From contig BMAT01000721.1 of NCBI GenBank assembly GCA_019649035.1, forward strand, positions 353,337-384,929: a stretch of 31,593 nucleotides of DNA, read 5' to 3'. This DNA is from Elysia marginata. Lineage: Eukaryota > Mollusca > Gastropoda > Plakobranchidae. Of this stretch, positions 22,501-31,593 are shown piece by piece (position 1 is the first letter of the stretch; every line of letters begins with the position of its first letter). The translations under genes and the position numbers were made by a program. The notes under the pieces are model-generated. The model was given only the letters and a program-made list of their open reading frames with translations, was not told where the DNA came from and searched no databases.

Positions 22501-24446
22501 GACGTAGAGTATCAACCTGGTGAGTTAAGTTGGGGAGGGGGGTACAACGGAGAGAGAGAGAATTAAAGGTCTGCTGGTTACGTGTTCAATTTCCTAAAAT
22601 TACTAGATGGCGGGCGTATCAAGAAAGAAACCAATTCAAATCAATTGCTAAAATTTCGGCGAATAGTGTTGATATTATGGAAGACCAAAAACAAAGAGCG
22701 TTTTGGTATGGAGTGCCTGGAGAAACGAGTATTACAATAAATGGCAATGAAATGATTAGTCAAGAGAGAAAGAGAGTGAGAGAGAGAAATAGAGAGAGAG
22801 AGAAAGAGAGAGAGGGAGAAAAGGAGAGAAAGAGAGAGAGAAAAAGAAAGAGAGAGAGTTGGAGAAGAGAGAGAGAGAGAGAGCGAACGAGAGAGCGAGC
22901 GAAATAGAGAAAGAAGCAAGCAGGCGGGGACAGAAACGCACACTGACAAGGGTGGACAGAAGAGATATATTTACATTTAACGAAAGTTGGTGTTATGTAG
23001 TAGAAGGGAAAACGACGAAAGAGAAGAACGGTATCATGGCAGGAGAGAGAGATAAGATTAATAGAAAATAGAAGTTCAAGAAAGAGAGCAGATAACACAC
23101 ACTCACACAAAAGGGAAAGTAATTTAGGACCTAATTTATAAAAAAAAAACCATTCCCTAGAGAAAAAAAAATTCGCGTAGCCTACACACCTTGGATACTC
23201 TTCTGTCGGCCTTCAGGCTAGTGGCAGACAAAGGAATTCTGTCTCTAAGCTGCTCAAAAGCATCGTTTATAGATTTCATGCGTTTCCTCTCTCTCATATT
23301 GGCAGCTTTTCTCTGATGATTGGGCTTAGATGGGGAGCTGCAGGTCTCTTTGAATGACGTTGGCACCACCTGGAGGGATGTCAGAGTAAATGGCTTTCTT
23401 CATATATTTTTTAAGCAAAGAGCAATTTTGTTACTAGCGGGTGAATTCTAATATTTCTCTATAAAGGTTGATAATCCAACAAAAGAATTGTGAATAAGTT
23501 CGTTTGGTTCTGGGGGCATTTCTTAGATTATAACAAAAATGAATAATAATCGTAATATTAAAAAACTATGCTGATAATTACTTTCTTAGTATGATGCCAA
23601 GAAAACAATATTGTATGGTTCCCCACCTTATCATGTGAGCTTCGTTTATATATCGTGAGAAACTATTGTCAATGGATGTATTGAACTTAAAAAATCTGGA
23701 ATATGTAATAAAAAGGTCCGTGGTTTTGTCAATAGTAATGTCGTTTAGAAATCGATAATGTCACAGTGGACTGACGGACTGATTTGATAAATTTATAAAT
23801 TTTTCATTGAATAATAAGATAACTTAGATGATTCGATGATTGCTTAGTTTTATGATCGATTGCTTCTGGTTTATCATCGACCTGTTGGTTGCCATGGGCT
23901 GTTAGGTCTAAGTTGGAATTTTTTTTTTACTTTTCCTATGAGCATCTCTGTGAGGTTTTGGGGACATGGAAATTAGTTAAAAAAGACTGTCTTTAAAAAT
24001 GTAATAAGTTAGTGGTTTCAAATCTTTCACCTACAGGCTTTATTAATGTCAATATCATTGTTGACAAAAAAAGAGCAAAAGATTAACTATTAATTCCACA
24101 AAAACGTACCCCGACTCACATACTGTCCTTGACAATCAAAGTGCAGTACCTCCCATACGGTTTATACTGCATATACTACACTTTGATGGTCATTGTCAGC
24201 ATATTTCTAAATAATAAAACAAAACAAATAAACTTTTATAACAATAATTATTCTTACCTGAGATTCATGGTGAAAATTTTCTTGGTCTGAATCCCCGGAG
24301 TCGAAATAAGCATCGGGCTGGAAGTCGAGTAGGTCCCCGTAGAAGTGGTTTTCTGACGGGCACAGAAAGCTCTGGTCAGTCGCGTAGTACTGGTTGCCGC
24401 AGAACTCTAGAAATCCGTCGCCTAAGCTGGTCATATAACTATCCAT
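18814..24446 (-). CDS. PTF1A: PTF1A-family bHLH transcription factor (fly Fer1 / p48 type)
   Basis: Four minus-strand exons join in phase: 24446-24258, 23369-23190, 22516-22384 and 18980-18814, giving 222 residues. The acidic N-terminus contains DAYFDSGDSDQENF. The bHLH domain is at 82-142: basic region AANMRERKRM with DNA-contact Glu90, helix 1 SINDAFEQLRDRIP, helix 2 from VSKVDTLRLAIRYI. After it come EKIILRCH and a C-terminus with GHSLSC (181-186) and AKVWTPQ (204-210), matching the GHSLSW and AKVWTPE boxes through which PTF1A binds RBPJ/RBPJL. In vertebrates and flies the family specifies pancreatic and neuronal fates with an E-protein partner. Oddities are Cys186 in place of Trp and a longer HLH loop. 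The start is the only ATG leading the acidic exon (caacATGG). Other Fer/NATO3 bHLHs lack these C-terminal boxes. Confidence 0.86.
19148..19195. repeat. (TAA)n microsatellite
   Basis: Nearly uninterrupted AAT/ATT units. On the minus strand they translate as poly-Ile, an artefact. Confidence 0.95.
19323..19538. repeat. CT-rich low-complexity and (CT)n array
   Basis: Mixed CTAT/CTCC units from about 19345, a (CT) run near 19437-19449, TTATTATTATTATC, and an uninterrupted (CT)n at 19503-19538. Confidence 0.92.
21611..21646. repeat. C8A28 homopolymer junction
   Basis: Eight C directly followed by 28 A, then A-rich sequence with scattered G. It may be a poly-A tail of a retroposed sequence, but no source upstream is recognisable and no target duplication was seen. 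Confidence 0.9.
22384..22516 (-). CDS. PTF1A: PTF1A-like exon 3 (helix 2)
   Basis: Acceptor aactcaccag precedes 22516. The exon encodes VDTLRLAIRYISYLSKVV and continues to KRPKEKIILRCHLT plus one base, then donor gtaact. It has 44 codons. Helix 2 here is near-identical to the PTF1A family, and KIILRCH aligns with the family's KVIICH segment. Confidence 0.88.
22517..23189 (-). other. PTF1A-like intron 2 (phase 0) with GA array
   Basis: A 673-bp intron splitting the bHLH domain between SK and VDTL, with donor gtgtgt and acceptor cactcaccag-type. It includes an interrupted GA array at 22761-22917. Confidence 0.8.
22761..22917. repeat. Interrupted (GA)n polypurine array
   Basis: About 150 bp that are almost purely A and G on the + strand, in GA, GAAA and GGGA variants. 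The ORFs overlapping it are artefacts. Confidence 0.95.
23190..23369 (-). CDS. PTF1A: PTF1A-like exon 2 (basic region, helix 1 and loop)
   Basis: Acceptor catccctccag precedes 23369. The exon has exactly 60 codons, phase 0 at both ends. It runs VVPTSFKETC, then HQRKAANMRERKRM, SINDAFEQLRDRIP, the loop LSATSLKADRR, and VSK before donor gtgtgt. The AANxRERxRM basic motif and SIN-DAFE-LR helix are typical of the PTF1A/Fer1 group. Confidence 0.9.
23370..24257 (-). other. PTF1A-like intron 1 (phase 0)
   Basis: An 888-bp intron with gtaaga donor and catccctccag acceptor. It contains the hairpin described separately at 24130-24192. Otherwise AT-rich. Confidence 0.8.
24130..24192. ncRNA. Near-perfect hairpin in intron 1, possible miRNA precursor
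   Basis: Arms 24130-24148 (TGACAATCAAAGTGCAGTA) and 24174-24192 (TACTACACTTTGATGGTCA) pair at 17 of 19 positions around a 25-nt loop. The inner part can alternatively pair TGCAGTA with TACTGCA. Arm length and loop size are compatible with a pre-miRNA, but pairing beyond the 19 bp is weak and no known mature miRNA was recognised. It could be a decayed palindromic repeat. If transcribed with the host gene it would be read on the minus strand. Confidence 0.3.
24258..24446 (-). CDS. PTF1A: PTF1A-like exon 1 (acidic N-terminus)
   Basis: Starts at ATG 24446-24444 in the context caacATGG and encodes 63 residues: MDSYMTSLGDGFLEF, then FYGDLLDFQPDAYF and DSDQENFHHESQ. Donor gtaaga begins at 24257. 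The exon is rich in Asp, Phe and Tyr, as expected of the acidic N-terminal region in this family. Confidence 0.82.
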
Positions 24447-25119
24447 GTTGATGAATTAATGAATGGATGAATAAACGGATAAAGAATTGAATGAATCTTA
24501 CAACACTTGTCCGCAGAAATCGAAGAGCCCTATTGTTTTACTGAAGGTCCTTTGCGTGGGTTGTGTTTTTGTTGAAAGTTACGAGTCTAAGCTTGCGTCG
24601 ACTTTTACTATCGATTCTTGTCTTCGATAATCAATTCCTTTTCTGTCACGAAGAAAATAGTTCTGTAGACAAGTTTTCTTTTCTTCTACATCATCGGTTA
24701 TGGGTTTGCTTGTTTTGTCCTTTTCTTTTGTTTCGATTCAATCTAATTGCGCTAAAAAGCAGTTAAACACTGCAAACAACTATTCAAGGTCTCAAGATTC
24801 AGTTGATGATTTAAAAAAAAAAACAGCTAAAAGTGGTAAAGTCGGTTAGCCCAGCTTGCTAACAAATATTGCGAAAATATGTTCGTAGATCTGATAAAAA
24901 AAAAGTCAATAATGAAAGTTAAGGCGCCTGGTTACATGATCACACCATGAAAAGAAATGTTGCTTGTTGTTGCTTTTTTTTTCAGGAAAGATGATTCCAC
25001 CAATAATTATGTTCACTAGGCCTAGCTATTCTCAGTCTCATTCATTAAATGTTAACGGCAATGCAATAATCCTGCAACTAAAGATGTTTGCCTTTTAAAC
25101 CTTTCTTCACGCTAAGTTT
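24447..25119. other. 5' flank / 5' UTR of the PTF1A-like gene
   Basis: AT-rich. No TATA box at a convincing position on the minus strand. No other gene seen. Confidence 0.5.
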
Positions 25120-25500
25120 CGACACGCTGCCACGCGAAAGCAAAACAAAATTAATGCTACAAACAAGTATCGTGTGCAAGAAAATGGTTTCCTTTTATTT
25201 GATTAGGGCTACTGTCGTGTAGCAGATCACGGCCTCGCTTTAAAAGTGGACGACGCTGAGGTCTTGAGTTCGCCCGCCTTTTACAGCCTTTTGTTGATAA
25301 GGCATGATGAGGGACTGTTAAGGTTAGGCCTTGACTAATAACGGTCTCCGTCACTTGACCCCGCCACGCGCATGCAAGTAGAAAGTTGTCGCAAGGCACG
25401 CGCCCAGGACAAATCGGGTAACCAATGGGCGCGAAGAGGTTCGGCCTGTCAATCATGCTAGATCTAGTCGCCCCGCCCCTGTCGCCGTTCTGTCTTCCCA
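25120..25500 (-). promoter_or_regulatory. CpG-richer block with CACGCG sites, CCAAT and GC box; candidate promoter or enhancer
   Basis: The block stands out from the AT-rich flank by its CpG content. It holds CACGCG at 25131, 25375 and 25397, the last inside GGCACGCGCC (25395-25404), which fits the Hairy/E(spl) class-C site. It also holds CCAAT at about 25422 and CCCCGCCCC at about 25471. It lies 0.7-1.05 kb upstream of the PTF1A-like start codon. Function is inferred. Confidence 0.35.
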
Positions 25501-28500
25501 GTTTGTTTTGTTTTTCTTTGCTCTGATAGAGTCTATAAGAAGCAACTCCGTAAGTAGCTTCTGATAGCCTCTAAAGACGCATAGGGACGCATGCTTATTC
25601 ATTGGAAAATAAAAATACAAAAATACTTCTTTTTGCTCAGTTTCTTTATTTCTCACTGAAACAAGAAAAAATGAAATAAAATTATGATACAATATAGGAA
25701 ATAAAAAACGAAAGGAAGAAACGGAGAGAGAAAGAGGGGTAAAGAGGGTAGAGAAATAGACAGATGAGCATAGACAGAAAGAAAAAGAGAGAGGCAGACA
25801 GACAGTTCTTTGTTACCTTACTCGGTCTACATAATTGCGGTAAAAAACAAAAACCCAAGTGTCAGAGCTTCTTCACTAGATCACATGTCTCAACGAGATT
25901 GACATTAATGATTGCTATTTCATAATGCATATTTGAGTATGTTATTAATTGTATAATATTATTGCTTCTGCTGCTCCTTCGCTTCTCAGCTCCTCGGGAA
26001 ACACAGACCACAGGCAAATGTTTTTAACACCATCATGACCCGTGTTATGATTGTGGCCCAAGGGGATTCCATATCAAGTTATGTCTTTGTTGATCATTGC
26101 CTTGGTTTTTCTTTAAATGTGCCCAATCCAACTCCACTTTCTTTTCTTTGGACACTTTGACTTACTTGACTTAGGGCCTTTCGCATCTCAGTGCTCCGAC
26201 TGGGACGCCTCGGCTGCTTCTCGAATCCTCGCTGTAAGCTTGGTCCACTCGTCTCTCTGCTGTGCTATAGATCTCAGGTGCTCTAGATCGTGGCTGCTTT
26301 TCAGCTCTTTTGACAAGCCAAATAGAAAAGCAAAGTTTGCTATCATGTATCAATTGAGGCACTTGATGAGGAACTTGAAAAACAAAACAAAACAACAACA
26401 ACAACAAAAAAAAGAAGCAAAGAAAAATACACCACCTTAAAAACCTCAACAACAACAAAAAAAAAAACAACAACTAAAGAAGTTCAGGTTTTAAAAATTT
26501 GAAACAAATAATTTAATAAGAAGTAGACTAAGTGTGGGGTATAATAAAATGTATGTAAATGATGGTACTCAGTGTATTTTAAATACTGGTCATCTTGGTT
26601 AGATTCCATTCCGTTTGTTTTATTATAAAAACAAGATAATACATTTTTTTAAGAAGTAAAGTTAGCATATATTAAGCAAGGCCTATAGAATGATAAATAA
26701 AAGATAAATAGCTTTGTTTTTCTTCCTTGAATAAAACACTGAATTTAGAGAGAAGAGTACACATTTTGACTTAGAAATTACATAGAGGAAGAAAAAAATA
26801 TATATGTAGTTAAACGGTAAAAACCTACAAATGTATAATAAGTAAATTTGAAAAAAAAATGGATATATTTTCCTGCCTCACAAAGGTGTGCGCGATCTCC
26901 AAGAAGGAACACGGAAGAGATTGATATTTTTCCTTAAGAATCACGTGAAACTGTTGAGATTTGGGTCATAATCATTTTCGTCGTTTTTTTTCCACCTGCC
27001 ATTAGTTTGCTTATCTAGTTTAGATCTAGAATATAAATTTGTTAACATTCTACCTCGACTTGTCTACATTGCCAGATCTTTGGTTTAGAATCTGACCTCA
27101 CTTGTGTCTTAAAAGACTTGAGCCTGAATTTGTTTCCTTTTCATCTTTTAAATTATATCAGTCATTTCTTAACAGAAAATAACAAGCACGCCAATCGAAA
27201 TTATACGGGAGAGATTATTCAGGCAAAGCTTTGCACACCTCGAAAAAATAGAGGGCTGAAAAACATTCATAGACCTAAAAAAACTATTGGACTGTTTCAG
27301 AACTAACCTCTCTTGTGTGTAAAATTGAAAAGGTGGGATCACCAGCGAACTCTCCTGTGGGCAAGAAAGTTTAGTGGAATAACTGCAGAATCAAAGCCTA
27401 AAAACTCACCATTGCTCAAGGCGAACTACCCTTAGATAATTTTTTAAAGTACATGGAACAGTCCGATAGTTTGGCTTGCTCTCCAACATCGTTTGTTACT
27501 TTGGATTAAGATCAATTATCAAAAAATATGATTTAAACCTAGAAACTAATCTAGCTAATCTAGATCTAGAAGATATCTTGGTTTAGAGGTTAGGTTATGC
27601 CTAGTTTAACCCTAGTCTTGGAAGTCATGTTTTGTTCAGTTTTAGGCCTTGCATGTAAAGCTTTCTATTATATTTTAAAGGAGAATGACCTTGAAATTGC
27701 ATAATAGAGTCTAAACATGACGTCAGAAATTTCTCAGACGCCCTGTAAAATTATTTTGGACAAAGATAGATGTTTTCAAGTTAGGCAAATTAAATCTCTG
27801 CCTTCATCTTCAGCAAAATGGAAGAAAACATGACACGCATAGTCTATATTAAGGCTAGACAGAATTTATCAGTCGAAATTGGAAAGCGGTAGAAACTATT
27901 CCTTAATCATGTGCGTTCTTCCGCCTTCGAATTTTTTCGTCAGTGTAAAAATTGACCAACTCTTTTTGGTCAATGATATCTCAGTAGTGTCACGTGAATT
28001 TTGGGAAAGCACCAATCTCTTGTCTTTCAGAGTGCTTACCTTTTTGTGTAGAACAGACGGAAAAAAAAATATTACGCACGTAAAATAAAACGCTCTAACA
28101 GCACTCTTGATTCAAATCTCCGCACCATTAGTGAGAACTACGTGGTAGATGCCTTATTTGGAACCATTGAGGCCTTATATTTTTGTGTAACATGAGAAAA
28201 TTAAGAAATGCAATTCCGATCCTGGTGCATGACACTGGCATTATAACTTATTCTACCTATGAACATAAATCATAAAATTTTTAAGTTATCACCCGAATCT
28301 GTAGAGCTTTGCAAAATTGTAGCCTTAAAATGAAACAAGACGTCTCCCCGATATTATATTAAAAAAAAAAGATTCTTATTTAAGCACTTAAGCGCTGATG
28401 GTATTGAAGACAAAAAGCAAAAATAGAAGGAAAAAAATCACAATGCACCGTAATATATTTTAAATCTATTAGATGTATTAATAGTTATTATTATCATTAA

Positions 28501-29037
28501 AAGCACTGTACAAGGAGATATATCTTGGGTGATACTGTTGACAGCATTACTATCATTTAAGTCTCTGTAGGGACTTTGAGGCATGCGTATTTCTCGTCTT
28601 ATTACTGTAGTAGTTATGTCTCTTCATTATTGTCAAGTATGGTCTTTTGGTTTTTTTCGAAGGGGGTCGCCTCATAACTTACAGATTTGTTTAAATACCA
28701 ATCGCTCTTTTTCTCCCTTTCGGGTCTTTATAAGATCTTGCAGCCTGTCGTTATTCCCTTTCACTGTTTACCCGATCTGTATTGCAGCATTGCCATGGCT
28801 ACTGTTTTTGACAGTAAAGGCCTGATCCATGCCAAGAGCGCAAGGAAACGATAAAGACATTTAAATTTCTGCCGAGTGTCCTTCTTATTCCTTTCTCCCA
28901 AAATCTTGCTTGACATAACATCTCTATCATCATCCTGATTCTGCAATGTTATTAATATGCTTCAATATTACGGAACGATTCGAAGAAAAAGTCAAGGATA
29001 GAGAGAAAAGCAGCGCAGTGTGTTTGAATGAAGATGT
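25501..29037. other. Intergenic stretch, no gene seen
   Basis: AT-rich with a purine-rich patch near 25710-25800 and a CAA-type A-rich run at 26380-26470. Bases about 26120-26330 are less AT-rich and could be an old repeat fragment, not assigned. AGATCTAG palindromes occur at 27021 and 27559. Confidence 0.5.
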
Positions 29038-29152
29038 GGAGAGAGAGGAAGAGAGAGAACGAGAAAGAGACAGAGAGACAGAGGCAGCCAGAGAGAGAGA
29101 GAGAGAGAGAGACAGCCAGAGAGAGAGAGAGAGAGACAGAGAGAGCGAGGGG
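29038..29152. repeat. Interrupted (GA)n polypurine array
   Basis: GAGA units with CAGA and GCCA interruptions, followed by a G-rich patch (ggggacaggggggg). The Ser/Leu-rich and Arg/Glu-rich frames across it are artefacts. Confidence 0.93.
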
Positions 29153-29976
29153 ACAGGGGGGGAGGTGGCGGCGGAAGAGGAGGAGAACATGTTGGGTTCT
29201 GCACAACAAAAATATCAACAATAATATTGCATCCACGGTTATTACAACACTTACTACGGAGAAGGACTCAGTTAAGTGCCTGTAGATTGCACAGTCATTT
29301 CTGTTCAGGCTTATCTTTGAGATAAATTTGTCCATCCCCCCGCTGCGTCTTTGTTTCCGAGGCCACAGTTCTGCCTACTGCCCGCCTTCTTTTTGTCTTA
29401 GTTTAACCCTGACTGGACCTACCACTCTCAGATAATGGGATAGATAAAGCCTTTTACGGAACAGACCCCGCGCGAGCTCTTGCTAGGAGAAAGCAACATA
29501 TGGTCGCGTGCCCCCCTCTCTACAGTATCTTTGTGGTTTACTTAAGGTTTGATAACGACAACTTCAGTTGCATCCAAGAAGAGTTGAGTGGCAACCACAC
29601 AACTTTGATGCCTTTATTTAAGAGTGAACGAAGTGGAAATAGTACTTGTTCAACCAATGCCACTTCATGATTTTTTTTGGCGGCAGCTGAATAAAAAAAG
29701 GAACAAGTCATAATTTTTGTAAAAGACAAAGAAACAGAAAAAAATACAGAAACAAAACAAAACAAACATAACAAAAACTCACAATTATTAACAGAGGCAT
29801 GGTTAGTGGGCCCTATGTACGTGCCTTTGTTGAATTGCGATAAATGTTGTATTGAATACAGTCATACCGTAAGACAAGAGGATAATGACAATGACTGTGT
29901 TGTGGAAATGAGACAGTTATAGATGGATCGAGAGATAGATAAGGGAAAAAGTCAAAGTTGATGTGAAGGTAGTGTT
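29153..29976. other. Intergenic stretch, nothing recognised
   Basis: No coding frame with family resemblance. C-rich short patches near 29335 and 29510. Confidence 0.5.
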
Positions 29977-30080
29977 AGAGAGAGTAGAGAAAGTGAGAGA
30001 GAGAGAGAGGGGGGGGGAGGGAAGAGAGAGAGAGAGAGAGAGGGAGGGAGAGGGGGGGAAGAGAGAGAGACACACACACA
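29977..30080. repeat. (GA)n array with G-runs, ending in (CA)n
   Basis: GA units interrupted by two long G runs (near 30010 and 30053), then GACACACACACA. Confidence 0.93.
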
Positions 30081-30605
30081 AATCAGCACAAAGACAATGA
30101 TAGAAAGACATTGAAGTAGTGAGCTTGATACGGTAAGATTAAGATTGTATCCGAAACAGTTATCCTGAGTCAAGGATTTCGCTCTTTTCCACACTATTAA
30201 ATAAAAAAACCTGATGTTTTTTCAAAGAATTACAATAATTTCACGCAGTTTCCTACCTCAACAAACTCGCAATAGCGCAATGTTTGTTTGTTTTTTTTTT
30301 GTGCCACCTTTTCAATGTGTACGCTACATCGCATTATGCGTACTATACAGAATCGTTTAAAGAGCGCATTTGTGAGGATGATCTGTACTGATAATGAAGT
30401 TGTCGATGGGATCTGTTGGTGTGTGTGTGTGTTTTATTGGTGCAAAAACTACTGGACGGGTTTTCATAAAATACTAAGTGAGGGACAGGAAGTCAAACTC
30501 AAAACATCATAAAATAATCATCGGTCTTTTTGTATTGCGTTCTACGCGGAACAAAAAATTTATTTCAAAGTGAGAGATTCGAAACATTCACTTGACGCTA
30601 AATAA
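30081..30605. other. Gene-free stretch upstream of the retrotransposon remnant
   Basis: Contains a (GT)n run near 30420-30431 followed by gcaaaaactactggacggg, which may belong to a repeat. It was not assigned. Confidence 0.4.
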
Positions 30606-31060
30606 ACAATTTCGAACGTGATCAACACGCGTAGAAGCAAATCTCATGCAAAGAGGGGAACAAGCAATGAAAACATACAGTTTAGTGAGAAGGCAAAAAA
30701 CCTAGGGGTGTATTTTGACACCATGCTGTCTAACAATGTTCATATTGGAAATATCTGTAAACAAATGTATTGTGAACTCTCTAAGATTGGAAAAATATCA
30801 TCTTTTCTAGGTAAAACATCCTTGATGTGTCTTGTATCAGCTTTGATCTTTTTAAGGCTTGATTATTGTAATTCTTTACTAGCTAATTTGCCCTCAAAAT
30901 CGATTCAGAGACTTCAGAGATTTCAGAATAATGCTGCTAGGATGATCCTAAAAAAGAACAAAAGGGAGCATGTAACACCGCTTCTTGTACATCTAAATTG
31001 GCTTCCTGTAGATGCTAGGATTAAATTTAAATTAGCTGTACTTTGTCACAAAGTTCTACA
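30606..31060 (+). pseudogene. Non-LTR retrotransposon RT, post-palm (thumb side) fragment
   Basis: The open frame has an in-frame GTG at 30618 and an in-frame stop at 30603. It carries the block that normally follows the RT palm in Jockey/CR1/L2-like LINEs: EKAKNLGVYFD, RLDYCNSLLANLP, LQRFQNNAARMI and LNWLPVDARIKFKLAVLCHKVLQ. It begins just where an ORF2 would continue after its KTE motif. Shortly after HKVLQN it breaks off and is followed by sequence from a more N-terminal part of an RT. No endonuclease domain is seen upstream. Exact clade not determined. Confidence 0.85.
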
Positions 31061-31593
31061 AAACCTTTCCAATCAGCTTATAAGGCAGGTCATTGTACTG
31101 AGACGGCTTTACTCCGAATCACTAATGACCTGCTGAATGCGGCTGATGAGAGTATGATATCCATTCTTTCTCTCTAAGACCTGTCGGCAGTGTTTGACAC
31201 GTTGGATCATGAAATAATGCTGAAGCGGTTATCTATATCATTTGGACTCTCAGGTACCGTCTTGAAATGGTTTACATCTTATTTGACGGATCGCCAATAT
31301 TTTGTGATTGTTAAAGGCAATAGGTCTGTTCATACTCCATTAGAATTTGGTGTCCCGCAGGGCTCAGTTCTAGGGCCTGTTTTAAATACCATGTACACCT
31401 TTCCTTTAGGCAATGTAATTAGGCAACATAAAATTCCATTCCATATGTATGCCGACGATACCCAGCTTTACAAATCTGCTAAACCATCTGAAATCGCTGG
31501 TCTTATTGGTGATGTAGAATCCTGTATTGACGCTATTAAGGCATGTATGACACCTAATAAACTCATGATGAATGATGATAAGACAGAAATTAT
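31061..31593 (+). pseudogene. Non-LTR retrotransposon RT, fingers/palm fragment, runs off the window
   Basis: Reading from about 31064 in a different frame: PFQSAYKAGHCTETALLRI, DLSAVFDTLDHEIMLKRL (motif A Asp), GVPQGSVLGPVL (motif B region, from 31349), MYADDTQLY (YADD catalytic box, 31448-31459), and MTPNKLMMNDDKTEI at the window edge. A TAA at 31175-31177, just before DLSAVFD, interrupts it. Apart from that stop, the frame is open to the end. The element belongs to the LINE-type RT family and probably continues beyond the window. Confidence 0.88.

Larger units (their letters stand above)
30606..31593 (+). mobile_element. LINE-type retrotransposon remnant with permuted RT segments
   Basis: Two pieces of the same kind of RT ORF lie in the same orientation but in reversed order: the post-palm piece first, then the fingers/palm piece, joined near 31055-31066. 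Either two truncated copies abut or one copy has been rearranged. See the two fragment entries. Confidence 0.8.

Noticed and set aside
23751..24615. Three ATCGAT words around PTF1A-like exon 1, considered as Onecut/Cut sites
   Set aside because: Density is not clearly above expectation for a 6-mer in this composition.
25157..25456. 99-codon minus-strand frame in the CpG-richer block
   Set aside because: Length is explained by local GC content. No family match. The block is better explained as regulatory sequence.
30420..30470. GT run followed by caaaaactactggacggg, considered as a helitron or other TE end
   Set aside because: Resemblance to dispersed repeats is only an impression. No terminal structure or ORF supports a call.

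Overview
This is a eukaryotic, AT-rich, intron-bearing nuclear window, most probably from a mollusc or related lophotrochozoan. That placement is an inference from gene content, short AT-rich introns, abundant simple repeats and a Tc1-like plus a non-LTR element. It rests on no species-specific marker. Only a small fraction of the window is coding.

Left edge (1-1600): a decayed Tc1/mariner-superfamily transposon with nearly identical 32-bp terminal inverted repeats. Its DD35E transposase is broken by three stop codons and a frameshift. Next (2702-8440, + strand) come six exons of a coiled-coil TPH-domain protein that I identify as CFAP53 (CCDC11), a ciliary axoneme protein. The C-terminus is complete at 486 visible residues. 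The first coding exon is not visible.

Centre (8.5-18 kb): about 9.5 kb without a recognisable gene between two convergent genes. It holds GA/CT, CAA and CAAA microsatellites, a five-site GATA motif cluster and one unexplained minus-strand open frame. On the minus strand, 24446 down to 18814, a four-exon bHLH gene can be assembled with all splice phases agreeing, giving a 222-residue protein. Its basic region, the start of helix 2 and especially its C-terminal RBPJ-binding-like boxes identify it as PTF1A (fly Fer1 / p48) family. Two oddities stand out: the Trp of the first C-terminal box is Cys, and the HLH loop is about four residues longer than usual. Its first intron carries a 19-bp near-perfect hairpin. 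A local CpG-richer stretch about 0.7-1 kb upstream of the start codon carries three CACGCG sites, one a full GGCACGCGCC Hairy/E(spl)-type site.

Right edge (25.5-31.6 kb): repeats and gene-free sequence, then a non-LTR retrotransposon remnant whose reverse-transcriptase ORF is in permuted order. The post-palm part lies upstream of, and directly joined to, the fingers/palm part of the same type of element.

The two real genes are not known to act together: CFAP53 works in motile cilia, PTF1A in cell-fate transcription. No prokaryotic features, CRISPR arrays, tRNAs or rRNAs were recognised.
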